From NCBI GenBank assembly GCA_023228325.1, contig JALOBK010000001.1, forward strand, positions 1,837,549-1,901,548: a DNA stretch of 64,000 nt, read 5' to 3'. Origin of the DNA: a bacterium (GTDB lineage Bacteria; Auribacterota; UBA6266). Below the pieces are notes generated by a model, which was not told the origin of the DNA, made no database searches, and saw only the letters and a list, made by a program, of their open reading frames with translations. This document shows positions 1-9,018 of this stretch, piece by piece (position 1 is the stretch's first letter; each line of letters opens with the position of its first letter). The position numbers and the translations under genes are program-made.

Positions 1-2
1 CA

Positions 3-1136
3 AACGACCTCGGGGATTATATCCCGTTTTTACATTATTTCGGATTTGGGGACATCGTGCGCGACTGCCTCGGGAGTGTTTTAAGCAGGTACGATGTTTT
101 TTACCGCGAACGCGTGGAGCGCTTCGGTTCCACCCGCCTTTCCAAATTCGGAATAATAGATCTATATTCTAACAGCGATTATCTTCACGGGCTGCTTTTT
201 GCCAGGCGGTATCCGGAATATAAGGAATTTCATTGCGATATCGACGGTGTTTTCGGAAAAATCGCGAAGATCATAAAAAGGACATCTTACACGAATTTTA
301 TCCGTTTAAGAAAAAACTATGTTCCGATACCCGTCTTCAGGCCGCTGGATATAGGAATGTATCCTGAGATGCTTTATGAACACGGGGAGGTTGATATTGC
401 GGAGACCATTATAGATTCCCTGGCTCGGGATATCATCGTATCGGGCCGGCCGCTGGGAAGATGCTACCTGTGGAAATTACTTGTTAACGGAAAAATGTAT
501 TTAATGAAAGACCATACGAACATATTGTTTTCCTTTCTCAGGATTTACAGAAACAACGGGATTAAAAACAAAGAGAAGCAGCTTAAGCGGTTATTTGATA
601 TTTTACTGGATAAATTTACTTCAGGGGATATTATTTATAACAATAATATGGAAAAGGGGGTAAGAAGCTCTTCATTGGCATTCGCTTTCCTGGAAACCCT
701 GCTGGAAGCGTATATTTATACGGAGGACAGATACTACCGCGAAAAGATAAGCGTTTTACTGCCTTTCTGGCTGAATATAATATCAGATATAAATATACTG
801 CCTTCATATAAAAACATAAACACGGGAAGGTATTCGGACGATGCGATTGTGGACAACAATACGGATTTTTACGTATTTCTGAAAAAATTCATGCTTTTTG
901 GGGGGGAACACCTTGTTTCTGATGATTTCATCGGAAAATTCAAGTCCGATATAATTAAATATTATTTAGACAGCTCATCCCATGATGTATATTCTTCCGT
1001 TAATATCGGCACGGGGGAAAAATCAAATGTTATTAAAAGCAAGTTTTCATCATTGTTTACAAAAGTGTTAATATCGGATAATCTTATAAGCAGAAAACAA
1101 TATTTTGACATGGAGATATTTCTGGATGATAGATAG
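3..1136 (+). CDS. Unknown protein, 5' end outside the window
   Basis: The reading frame is open from base 3 with no stop, so the GTG at 57 is probably internal and the gene begins left of the window. At least 377 residues are visible. The protein has no signal peptide or membrane segment in the visible part and looks largely alpha-helical, with aromatic-rich helices such as the stretch around LYEHGEVDIAETIIDS. I recognise no family motif. It overlaps the next gene by 11 nt and heads a long co-directional polysaccharide cluster, which suggests a role in that pathway. An all-helical toroid fold is possible but is only a guess. Confidence is high that it is coding and low on function. Confidence 0.75.
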   Translation, partial: NDLGDYIPFLHYFGFGDIVRDCLGSVLSRYDVFYRERVERFGSTRLSKFGIIDLYSNSDYLHGLLFARRYPEYKEFHCDIDGVFGKIAKIIKRTSYTNFIRLRKNYVPIPVFRPLDIGMYPEMLYEHGEVDIAETIIDSLARDIIVSGRPLGRCYLWKLLVNGKMYLMKDHTNILFSFLRIYRNNGIKNKEKQLKRLFDILLDKFTSGDIIYNNNMEKGVRSSSLAFAFLETLLEAYIYTEDRYYREKISVLLPFWLNIISDINILPSYKNINTGRYSDDAIVDNNTDFYVFLKKFMLFGGEHLVSDDFIGKFKSDIIKYYLDSSSHDVYSSVNIGTGEKSNVIKSKFSSLFTKVLISDNLISRKQYFDMEIFLDDR

Positions 1137-1812
1137 CGGTTTTCTTGAAGTTATAAAATCAAGAAGAAGTATCAGGCAGTATGATAACAGGAAAATCGAC
1201 AGGTCTGATATTTGCAAAATTCTTGAAGCGGCCAACTGGGCTCCTTCCGCCTGTAACGCCCAGGCCTGGCATTTTATTGTTTTAGACGAAGAGGAAAAGA
1301 TAAATTCCATGGTGGCTAAAGGGCTTGACAAAGCAAAAGATACTCCGGTTCTTATCTTTGTGTTTTACAGAAAATATATCAGGCGGAAGCCGATAAATTT
1401 ACATTTTGCGGATTATGTCCAATCCGCGAGCGCCGCCATTCAAAATATGCTGCTGATGGCGCATAATCTGGGGATAGGGGCCTGCTGGATAAACGGGATG
1501 GATATTCCGGTCAATAAGATTATAAGAAAGCCTTTCGGTTATGAATTTATAGCTTTGATAAAGCTGGGTTACGGCAAGTCGAAAGAATATAAGATACAGG
1601 ACAGAAAATATTCAATTGAAGAAATAATGTCCTATAATAAGTTTGATTTGCCGCGCAGAGACATTTTGTCGAGAAAAGAAGTTTTTTGGGAAATCCTGAA
1701 AATAAAGGTTAAGGATAATCCGCTCATGAAGCTGTTGTTCTCCCTTTTACCTTCGGGTCTTTTTAAAAAAAACGGTTCAGGTAAAGATATTGAATCATAC
1801 AAAATCAATTAG
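1126..1812 (+). CDS. Nitroreductase family protein (FMN-dependent)
   Basis: This 228-residue protein belongs to the nitroreductase/NfsB-like flavoprotein family, cytoplasmic NAD(P)H oxidoreductases that bind FMN. The N-terminal SRRSIRQY motif supplies the usual FMN phosphate-binding arginines, and NWAPSACNAQAWHF is the family's second signature. The GIGACWINGM segment matches the C-terminal half of the fold. I chose the ATG at 1126 over the upstream GTG-frame extension because a GGAGA Shine-Dalgarno lies at about 1111 and the start overlaps the preceding stop by 11 nt. About 50 residues after the catalytic fold form a basic, partly hydrophobic tail. Its place in a polysaccharide cluster is unusual, and the substrate cannot be told from sequence. 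A second, shorter nitroreductase lies at 41954. Confidence 0.88.
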   Translation: MIDSGFLEVIKSRRSIRQYDNRKIDRSDICKILEAANWAPSACNAQAWHFIVLDEEEKINSMVAKGLDKAKDTPVLIFVFYRKYIRRKPINLHFADYVQSASAAIQNMLLMAHNLGIGACWINGMDIPVNKIIRKPFGYEFIALIKLGYGKSKEYKIQDRKYSIEEIMSYNKFDLPRRDILSRKEVFWEILKIKVKDNPLMKLLFSLLPSGLFKKNGSGKDIESYKIN

Positions 1813-1820
1813 AGGATAAA

Positions 1821-2819
1821 ATGAAATATTTTATAACAGGCGGCGCGGGTTTTATAGGTTCGAATTTCATAAGGTATCTCATCGGCAAAGAACCGGACGC
1901 GGAGGTAATTAATTTCGATAAACTTACTTACGCGGGAAACCCGGAAAACCTTTCGGAATTGAAGGGTAATAAGAGATATACATTCGTCAAAGGCGATATA
2001 TCCGATTCTGAGATGGTGGATAAGCATATCCGCGGATGTGATATTCTTATTAATTTTGCGGCGGAAACGCATGTTGACCGTTCTATAGGGGACCCGCGCG
2101 ATTTTATAACCACCGATATCGTAGGGACGTATGTCCTGCTTGAAAATGCGAAAAAACATTCCATAAAAAAGTTTATTCAAATATCCACCGATGAAGTTTA
2201 CGGCAGTATAGAGAAAGGTTCGTTTGATGAAGATTCCACGTTAAAACCCACCAACCCGTATTCCGCGAGCAAAACAGGGGCTGACAGGCTCGTTTTTTCT
2301 TACTGGGCTACCTATAAGCTGCCTGTGGTGATTTCACGCGCGTCGAATAATTACGGCCCTTTCCAGTACCCTGAAAAAATAATCCCGCTTTTTGTCACGA
2401 ATGCCATTGAAAACAGGGAACTGCCCCTTTACGGCGACGGGTTAAATGTCAGGGATTGGCTTTATGTGGAAGACCATTGCGCCGCCATTCTTTTTCTTGT
2501 CAAAAAAGGCGTTAACGGGGAAGTTTACAATATAGCGGGAGGCAATGAAATCACGAATATAGAGCTTACACGAAGCATATTAAAGATACTGGGTAAAAGC
2601 GAGTCCCTGATTAAAAAAGTCAGGGATCGCGAAGGGCATGACAGAAGGTATTCCCTCAATATTTCTAAGATTAAAAACCTGGGGTGGGAACCTGCCGCTG
2701 AATTTGGAAAGGGACTTGAATTAACGGTTAAATGGTATATTGAGAACACAGATTGGTGGAAAAAGATAAAATCCGGTGAATATCTCGAATATTACAGGAA
2801 ACAGTATTTACACCGATAA
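1821..2819 (+). CDS. rfbB: dTDP-glucose 4,6-dehydratase
   Basis: This 332-residue enzyme converts dTDP-glucose to dTDP-4-keto-6-deoxyglucose, the second step of dTDP-L-rhamnose synthesis, in the cytoplasm. It is an extended short-chain dehydrogenase: the NAD-binding motif GGAGFIGSNF is at residues 7-16, the catalytic STDEVYG at 122-128, and Tyr147 and Lys151 form the YxxxK pair. The length fits the family. It starts 8 nt after the nitroreductase with a GAGGA ribosome binding site and is followed by the rhamnose reductase remnant rfbD. The partner genes rfbA and rfbC are not in this window, so the pathway must be completed elsewhere or the 4-keto sugar is used differently. Confidence 0.95.
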   Translation: MKYFITGGAGFIGSNFIRYLIGKEPDAEVINFDKLTYAGNPENLSELKGNKRYTFVKGDISDSEMVDKHIRGCDILINFAAETHVDRSIGDPRDFITTDIVGTYVLLENAKKHSIKKFIQISTDEVYGSIEKGSFDEDSTLKPTNPYSASKTGADRLVFSYWATYKLPVVISRASNNYGPFQYPEKIIPLFVTNAIENRELPLYGDGLNVRDWLYVEDHCAAILFLVKKGVNGEVYNIAGGNEITNIELTRSILKILGKSESLIKKVRDREGHDRRYSLNISKIKNLGWEPAAEFGKGLELTVKWYIENTDWWKKIKSGEYLEYYRKQYLHR

Positions 2820-2842
2820 CATTTCACTCCACATAAAATAAA

Positions 2843-3693
2843 GTGCCTGACAAAAAAAAGATAATAATACTTGGTGCCAACGGGATGCTGGGAAAGGCGG
2901 CCTGCCGGAATTTCTCCGCGCGTTATGATATATTCCCGTTTGATTTAAATGATTTCGATATAAGGGACGCTGACGCTCTGCGACGGCATATCTCAGATAT
3001 AAAGCCATATTTAACGCTGAACTGCGCCGCGTACACCAATGTGGACGGCTGCGAGGAAAACAGGGAACTTGCTTTTGAAGTGAACGGTATTGCCCCGGCG
3101 CGATTGCTTCCGTGTGCAGGGAGTTTTCGGTGTATCTCATCCATTTCAGCACGGATTATGTTTTCAGCGGCGAAAAAACCTCCGAATATACTGAAGAAGA
3201 CGAGCCGCATCCCCTGAGTGTTTACGGGCAAAGCAAGCTGGAGGGAGAGAAAAGAATAATGTCATCAGGCGGAAATAATTTAATTGTCAGGACATCCTGG
3301 TTATACGGGCCTTTCGGGAAGAATTTTGTTTCCAGTATTATATCGATTGCAAAGGATAAAAGCGAAATAAGTGTTGTAAACGACCAGATCGGACGGCCGA
3401 CGTTCACCTATGACCTGCTTGACTGTGTCAAATGGCTGACGGACCGGAGGATAACAGGCGTCGTGCACGCCTGTAATTCCGGAACCTGCTCCTGGTTTGA
3501 TTTTGCCGGGTCCATCATCAGGATTAAGGGGATAAGCGCAAAAATCAAGGCTATAAAATCAGATGAATTGAAGAGGCCGGCGAAGAGGCCTAAAAATTCT
3601 GTCCTGTCCGTGAGTAAACTTGTTTCCCTGGGCTATAAGGAAATAAGGCCGTGGAATGACGCTTTAAAAACATATATTGAAGAATATCTATGA
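2843..3693 (+). pseudogene. rfbD: dTDP-4-dehydrorhamnose reductase, broken by one frameshift
   Basis: Two overlapping frames together make one RfbD-like reductase of about 283 residues, the enzyme that finishes dTDP-L-rhamnose synthesis. The first frame (GTG 2843) carries the NAD-binding GANGMLG and NCAAYTNVDGCE. The second carries HFSTDYVFSG, YGQSKLEGE, VRTSWLYGPFG and the C-terminal domain. The break is at about 3106: the first frame reads NGIAPARL and then leaves the family, while the second gives ASVCREFSVYLIHFSTDYVF in register. One missing G in the TTGCTT context would restore a full protein. It is either a true inactivating deletion or a sequencing error. The gene ends in an ATGA overlap with the next glycosyltransferase, so its coding frame is kept up to the end. 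Confidence 0.88.
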
Positions 3694-4814
3694 AAATACT
3701 GATTGTAACAGGGATTTATCCTCCGGATATAGGCGGCCCGGCCATGTATTGTTACATGCTGAGGGAAAAACTGGGGAAGCTGGGTTGTGATGTCAAAATC
3801 ATAACTTTCAGCGATACCGTGAACAGGGCGGATAAAAATGTCATTACCATTTCCCGCAACGGAAACTGGCTGCTCAGGCAGATACTGTGTATCATAAAAA
3901 TAATTTCCCATGGCATAAGGTCGGACGTGATTTATGCCAATGGATTGGAACTGCCTGTTTTTATAGCGTCTTTCTTTTTGTTCAGGAAGAGGCGAATCGC
4001 AAAAATTACCAAGGATTTTGCGTGGGAATACGCTCAGAGGCACGCTATAATCCAGGCAAATTTTGATGATTTCCAGTATCTCAAAACGTCAGGCCTGTTG
4101 TCTTTTTTGAAAAAAATACAGCTCCTTTCCGCAAAAAAAATGGATTCAGTCGTAGTTCCCAGCGACTATTTGAAAAATATTGTGGAAGAGTGGGGAATCA
4201 GCAGGAACAGGATAGTCCATATAAGAAACGCTTATTCTCCCCCTGAATTCAAGGTTGATTCGGATAAAAACCCTTCCGTTGCCGGCTCAATACAATTACT
4301 GACCGCCGGCAGGTTTGTCCCTTGGAAAAACATAGATAAAATAATCAATTGTTTTTCCAGTCTGCCGGAGGAATACAGGCTTGCGATAGTCGGTGAGGGA
4401 CCGCTGAAAGAATATCTCCAGAATGTAATCTCATCCTTAAACCTGTGGGACAGAATAAACCATTTCGGGTATCTGCAGAATGATGATTTATTCAAATTGA
4501 TGTTAAAATCGGATTGTTTCCTGTTATACAGTTCTTATGAAGGGTTATCTCATGTTTTAATAGAGTCGCAATTTGCCGGACTTCCTTCCGTAGTCACGGA
4601 TGTGGGCGGAAACAGGGAGATCATCAGCGACGGCAAAAACGGCTTTCTGATAAAAAATATGGATTCATCCGATTTTGCCGAAAAAATTACGCAGATATGC
4701 AAAATGCCTACGCTTAAACATGAGATGAAAATGAACTGCATTAAAAAATCGAGGGAATATTCATGGGAATCCCATGTGGCTGAACTTATAAGGCTGTTTA
4801 AAAATGAAGATTAA
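3690..4814 (+). CDS. Glycosyltransferase family 4
   Basis: This 374-residue GT-B fold transferase is predicted to move a sugar from a nucleotide donor onto a growing lipid-linked glycan on the cytoplasmic face. The N-terminal domain opens with the glycine-rich YPPDIGGPAMY acceptor-side loop typical of GT4. The C-terminal donor domain starts near TAGRFVPWKNIDKI and has the EX7E signature in EGLSHVLIE followed by SQFAGLPSVVTDVGG. The start overlaps the rfbD stop as ATGA, so translation is probably coupled. Donor and acceptor cannot be inferred from sequence. Confidence 0.9.
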   Translation: MKILIVTGIYPPDIGGPAMYCYMLREKLGKLGCDVKIITFSDTVNRADKNVITISRNGNWLLRQILCIIKIISHGIRSDVIYANGLELPVFIASFFLFRKRRIAKITKDFAWEYAQRHAIIQANFDDFQYLKTSGLLSFLKKIQLLSAKKMDSVVVPSDYLKNIVEEWGISRNRIVHIRNAYSPPEFKVDSDKNPSVAGSIQLLTAGRFVPWKNIDKIINCFSSLPEEYRLAIVGEGPLKEYLQNVISSLNLWDRINHFGYLQNDDLFKLMLKSDCFLLYSSYEGLSHVLIESQFAGLPSVVTDVGGNREIISDGKNGFLIKNMDSSDFAEKITQICKMPTLKHEMKMNCIKKSREYSWESHVAELIRLFKNED

Positions 4815-5859
4815 AGGCTATCTAAAAATATTATCCTTAAGTTACAGGAATAAAGGGTTTAAAGGGATTTTTAATCTGGCAAAAGTATTTTCTGACCTTT
4901 TTTTCGAACCGGAAACCGTATCTTCCCGCATAACGTCCGCAAAAATAGAAGTAACCACCAGATGCAACCTGAAATGCCGCTTCTGCGACAATACTGTGAG
5001 CAGCCGCAGGAAAACCGATATGCAAATACACGAATTTCTGCAAATACTGGAAAAAATGCCGTTTTTATCCAAAATATCGCTTTCAGGCGTGGGTGAGCCG
5101 TTTCTCAACCCTAATATATTCCAGTTTATCAGACTGGCGAAAGAGAGGCATATTTTTATCGGGACATTTACGAACGCGACATTATTGTCCGAAGATAAAA
5201 TCGATAGGCTGATCCGGTCGGATATCGATTGGCTGAATATATCCCTGGACGGCGCGACAAAAGAAACGTATGAAACCATAAGACGCGGGGCCGTATTTGA
5301 AAATGTCATATCGAATACCGGGATGTTCCAGGATAAAAATATCCGGAACGGGGAGAAAATCGATGTTGCGGTCTGGATGACTTTAACAAAATCTAATATC
5401 GGGGAACTGCCGCGGATGATACCCCTGCTGAAATCCCTGAAAATAAAGAAACTTAATATCCAGTCGCTTCATCCGTGGGGAAAAGATTACTGGAAAAAAG
5501 AACTCGGGGATTATCAGGTGGAATATGAAAATAAAGGCGATTTCTTATCTGAGACAGCGGAGAGGGCCGGAAAAGAGGGCATTTTATTGAATTACTCTAC
5601 CGCCGGGAGCAAATCAAGGAAAAGAAGGACATGCAATTGGCCGTGGAGGTCCTGCAACATCACTGTTGACGGATTTATCACCCCCTGCTGTATGAACGGC
5701 AGCGACCCGGAGATAATCAATTTCGGGAATATCTATAGGCAGTCATTTGAGGAAATATGGAATTCGCGGGATTACCGGTTTTTCAGGAAACAGCTGAAAA
5801 GCAGTTCCATGCCGGATATTTGCAGAGGATGTCCAGGTTATTTCTATGTTGGATTCTAG
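4804..5859 (+). CDS. Radical SAM protein with SPASM-type C-terminal domain
   Basis: This 351-residue protein has the radical SAM signature CNLKCRFC, with Cys54, Cys58 and Cys61 to ligate the 4Fe-4S cluster that cleaves S-adenosylmethionine. GVGEPFLNP follows in the place of the GGEP motif. The C-terminal part has further cysteines (RRTCNWPWRSC, TPCCMNG and DICRGCPGYF), as expected for a SPASM/Twitch auxiliary iron-sulfur domain. It overlaps the upstream glycosyltransferase by 11 nt and the downstream GT39-like gene by 14 nt, so it is embedded in the polysaccharide operon. SPASM proteins usually modify peptides, but relatives occur in sugar and lipid biosynthetic clusters. I infer a glycan or lipid-carrier modification. 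The substrate is unknown. Confidence 0.88.
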   Translation: MKIKGYLKILSLSYRNKGFKGIFNLAKVFSDLFFEPETVSSRITSAKIEVTTRCNLKCRFCDNTVSSRRKTDMQIHEFLQILEKMPFLSKISLSGVGEPFLNPNIFQFIRLAKERHIFIGTFTNATLLSEDKIDRLIRSDIDWLNISLDGATKETYETIRRGAVFENVISNTGMFQDKNIRNGEKIDVAVWMTLTKSNIGELPRMIPLLKSLKIKKLNIQSLHPWGKDYWKKELGDYQVEYENKGDFLSETAERAGKEGILLNYSTAGSKSRKRRTCNWPWRSCNITVDGFITPCCMNGSDPEIINFGNIYRQSFEEIWNSRDYRFFRKQLKSSSMPDICRGCPGYFYVGF

Positions 5860-7846
5860 AAAAACATATGCGTTAATTTTTTCAGCGGCGTTAATATTTT
5901 TTATTTTGTCATCCCGTTCCGCGGCAGATTTAAATTTCCCTCCTTTGAATCCGCTTAGAATAATTTCAGGATTTTTAACCTGTTTTTTCAGCGCCGGGTT
6001 TCTCGTATCGGTTATATTGTTTAAAAAATACGGGAAATCATCGGAAGCCCTTTTTATAATCATTGCCGGTATATTTCTGAGCCTTTTACTCTCATATCCC
6101 GCGGCGATAACAAATATCCTGCTTGAAGGGCAAAAACATTATTACCAGTACCGCCTGCACAGGATTTCGGGCCTGTATCTCCTGCTTATAAGCGTATTGA
6201 CTTTTATCAACGTCAGATACAGGAAAAAAATCAGACTGGAAAAGTATCCGGATAGCGCAAAGCTCATCCTTATTTTGACGGGCATTATCCTGCTTTTAAG
6301 CGGTTTTATGGTATTTTACGGTATTAACGCGCATGACCTGTGCGGAGACGAGATCAATATAGGCATGAGGTCGTACGACCTGGTAGACGGGAATGTCGCA
6401 AGAAGGCAGGCCTTTTTTTTATCGACGGTAAGCCATTCTCCCTTGATAAACACAGCCGGTTTTATTTCGATGCAGATACTTCAGCCGTTCGGGTTTTATG
6501 AACTCGAAGACTGGATGTTCCGCTTTTTGCCCGCGCTGGTTTCTGTAATGGCGGCCGTCTGTCTTTTTTTCATATTATACCGCGAATGCGGGATATTCCC
6601 TGCTTTTGCCGCGGCCCTGCTGCTGTCAGTTTCGAATTATCATGTCTGGATGGGACGGATATTCCTGAGGGAAGGGCTGATGACTTTTATGCTGTCCTTC
6701 GGTGTATTGTCGGCTTTCAGGATTAAAGACAATGATTTATACCTGTTTTTCTGCGCGCTGGCGCTGGGCGCGGCTTTCCTGGTAAAGTTCACGGCTCTTT
6801 TTTTCGCCGTTCCGTTTTTCATATATGTGTACTTGCGGAAAAAAGAAGCTCTCATCAATTTTATTTTAATCTTTTTTGCGGTTTGTCTTCCCGTGATACT
6901 CTTTAATGCCGCTGCTTATATCACGACGGGTTATATGGACCAGCCGTTCGGAAAATTGTTTAATATGTTCGGAGGCGATGCAAAAGGCACGATGATTACC
7001 CATGATAATATGTATGCCCATCTGGTCAGTCCGTTCGACGGAATCAAACATTGTTTGACGATATTGCTTGATCAATCGGGGATAGCGCTGTTTCTGCTGA
7101 TATTGATATCGGTTTTTTTCAGCGCGCTTAAGTGCTTCAAAGAAAAAAACAGGGATATCCTGTTTCTCTTATTGATAATATCCGTTTCAATGTCATTATT
7201 CGCGGTGAATGGGGTAAGAGCCTATTACTTATACCCTGTATTTTTTTTCATGATTATGGCGGCCGGATTCCTTATAAAACACATACTAAATAAACAGTTG
7301 AAATATCTATACCTTTTCTTTATCGGTTTTATCATGCTAAACTCTGTTTTTATCGTAGTGAATACCCATTACAGGGAATTTATCAGTTATAAGCCCGTAT
7401 ACAGGCTTGATTTCGCGACCGGAGATGAATGGCCCGGCATTAATCTTCGTAACCCCGTTTCGTATACGACGCTTTTATGGGTTAAGTCGGGCAACATGAA
7501 AATTATCAGGGAATATATGCGGAAGAATATAAGCAATGATGATTTAGTGGTGGTTGATGATAATATTTATGTATTAGACTATTGCTGGTATATCAAGGAA
7601 AAAGCGCTGATGCTTGATGATAAAGGCTATCTGGGTTACAGAAAAGACTGTCATACCGATAAAATATACGGTCAGCCGGCAATTATCTGGCAATCGAAGT
7701 ATTCTTTTTATAAAAACAGAAAATTCGATAATGTATACTTTATTACCGGGCAAGCCGCCGACTTGCCGAATTATGAAAAGGTCCTTGAATTATCCGGAAG
7801 ATACCGTTCTCCGGAGTACTTTATCTACAGGATAAATAATATATAA
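5846..7846 (+). CDS. GT39/ArnT-like membrane glycosyltransferase
   Basis: This 666-residue integral membrane protein has about a dozen hydrophobic segments, as in GT-C transferases that use polyprenyl-phosphate sugars on the outer face of the membrane. An acidic Asp-Glu pair at about residues 168-169 (HDLCGDEINIG) follows a transmembrane helix, the position of the catalytic acidic loop in GT39/ArnT enzymes. A roughly 130-residue soluble C-terminal domain follows the last helix. It overlaps the radical SAM gene by 14 nt. Together with the gene at 15681 it gives the cluster two large GT-C-type enzymes. It could also be a related mannosyltransferase-fold protein of unknown donor. Confidence 0.8.
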   Translation: MLDSRKTYALIFSAALIFFILSSRSAADLNFPPLNPLRIISGFLTCFFSAGFLVSVILFKKYGKSSEALFIIIAGIFLSLLLSYPAAITNILLEGQKHYYQYRLHRISGLYLLLISVLTFINVRYRKKIRLEKYPDSAKLILILTGIILLLSGFMVFYGINAHDLCGDEINIGMRSYDLVDGNVARRQAFFLSTVSHSPLINTAGFISMQILQPFGFYELEDWMFRFLPALVSVMAAVCLFFILYRECGIFPAFAAALLLSVSNYHVWMGRIFLREGLMTFMLSFGVLSAFRIKDNDLYLFFCALALGAAFLVKFTALFFAVPFFIYVYLRKKEALINFILIFFAVCLPVILFNAAAYITTGYMDQPFGKLFNMFGGDAKGTMITHDNMYAHLVSPFDGIKHCLTILLDQSGIALFLLILISVFFSALKCFKEKNRDILFLLLIISVSMSLFAVNGVRAYYLYPVFFFMIMAAGFLIKHILNKQLKYLYLFFIGFIMLNSVFIVVNTHYREFISYKPVYRLDFATGDEWPGINLRNPVSYTTLLWVKSGNMKIIREYMRKNISNDDLVVVDDNIYVLDYCWYIKEKALMLDDKGYLGYRKDCHTDKIYGQPAIIWQSKYSFYKNRKFDNVYFITGQAADLPNYEKVLELSGRYRSPEYFIYRINNI

Positions 7847-7857
7847 ACAGGTTTGTT

Positions 7858-9018
7858 ATGGATGCTGGGGAAATCAAAGTTTTAATGATAAGTCTGGACG
7901 AACGGCTTCTCGGCGGCAAAACGGGAGGCGATGCTTATGAAAGGCATGCGGATTTTTCAGGAAAAATCAAGGGCGCTGATATTGTCGTGCTTGGAAAAAA
8001 CAGGCATGATTCATTAAAACAGGGCAACATGACCGTAAAGGGAACAGGCAAGAAGTGTCTGTTAAAAAGATTTTATACAGGTTATGGGATTGCAAGAGAG
8101 TTTGCCCGAAAAAACAGATATTCGCTGGTAACGACGCAGGATCCTTTCCTGACAGGGCTGATAGGGTATATGATTTCAAGGAAGTTTAATATCCCCCTTA
8201 ATATACAATTGCACGCCGATTTCCTGGACAACCATTATTGGATGAATGAAAATAAAGTAAACATATTATTAAATATATTCGCGAAATATATTATAAAAAA
8301 AGCGGATACGGTAAGGGTCGTAAGTTCGAGGATGTTTAATAAACTTGCCGCTTCCGGTTTTAGGAAAAAAGATATATTTTTTATTCCGACAGGATGCGGG
8401 ATACCGGTGAATAAATTTTTTGCCGGGGAAAAATATCGCGCAAGAGAGGAGCTTGACCTCCCGCAGGATAAAAAAACAGTGTTATTTATAGGCAGGCTGG
8501 TGAAACAGAAATCATTATACGACTTTATTGATACCGCTGATGCTATCCTTAAGCGGCGCGAGGACGCGCTGTTCCTTATTGTAGGCAGCGGCCCCGAGCG
8601 GGCCGGGCTTAAGGATTATGCCGCCGGGCTTAACATCGGGCATGGCCTTGAATTTATCGAAGAGGTGACTTACGACGCGGCGGTCAAGTATTACCGGGCT
8701 TCCGATGTGTTTTTACTGACATCCGGATATGAAGGAACCGCGAGAGTCCTGGAAGAGGCCGCGGCATCGTCCCTGCCTATAATAACAACCGATGTAAGCG
8801 GGGCCGAAGATGTTGTCAAGGACGGGTATAACGGGTATGTTATCCCTATAGGGGAAAAAGGCGCGCTGGCGGAAAAACTCGCGTTTTTACTGCAAAATCC
8901 GGCGGATATGGAGCGGATGGGACGGAACGGAAGGTCAATTGCTGAAAAATATTATGACAGGGAAAAGAACATCGGGAAACTCATCAATATGTGGGCGCTC
9001 ACTTCCCGGAAGGAATGA
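7858..9018 (+). CDS. Glycosyltransferase family 4
   Basis: This 386-residue cytoplasmic GT-B transferase is predicted to add one sugar in assembly of the surface glycan. The donor domain begins near VLFIGRLVKQKSLYDFIDT. The nucleotide-sugar-binding region contains EGTARVLEEAAASSLP with the EX7E spacing, and then TTDVSGAEDVVKDG. The N-terminal domain lacks the most common GT4 opening loop but has the Rossmann-like pattern. It starts 11 nt after the GT39-like gene and ends in an ATGA overlap with the next glycosyltransferase. Confidence 0.88.
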   Translation: MDAGEIKVLMISLDERLLGGKTGGDAYERHADFSGKIKGADIVVLGKNRHDSLKQGNMTVKGTGKKCLLKRFYTGYGIAREFARKNRYSLVTTQDPFLTGLIGYMISRKFNIPLNIQLHADFLDNHYWMNENKVNILLNIFAKYIIKKADTVRVVSSRMFNKLAASGFRKKDIFFIPTGCGIPVNKFFAGEKYRAREELDLPQDKKTVLFIGRLVKQKSLYDFIDTADAILKRREDALFLIVGSGPERAGLKDYAAGLNIGHGLEFIEEVTYDAAVKYYRASDVFLLTSGYEGTARVLEEAAASSLPIITTDVSGAEDVVKDGYNGYVIPIGEKGALAEKLAFLLQNPADMERMGRNGRSIAEKYYDREKNIGKLINMWALTSRKE

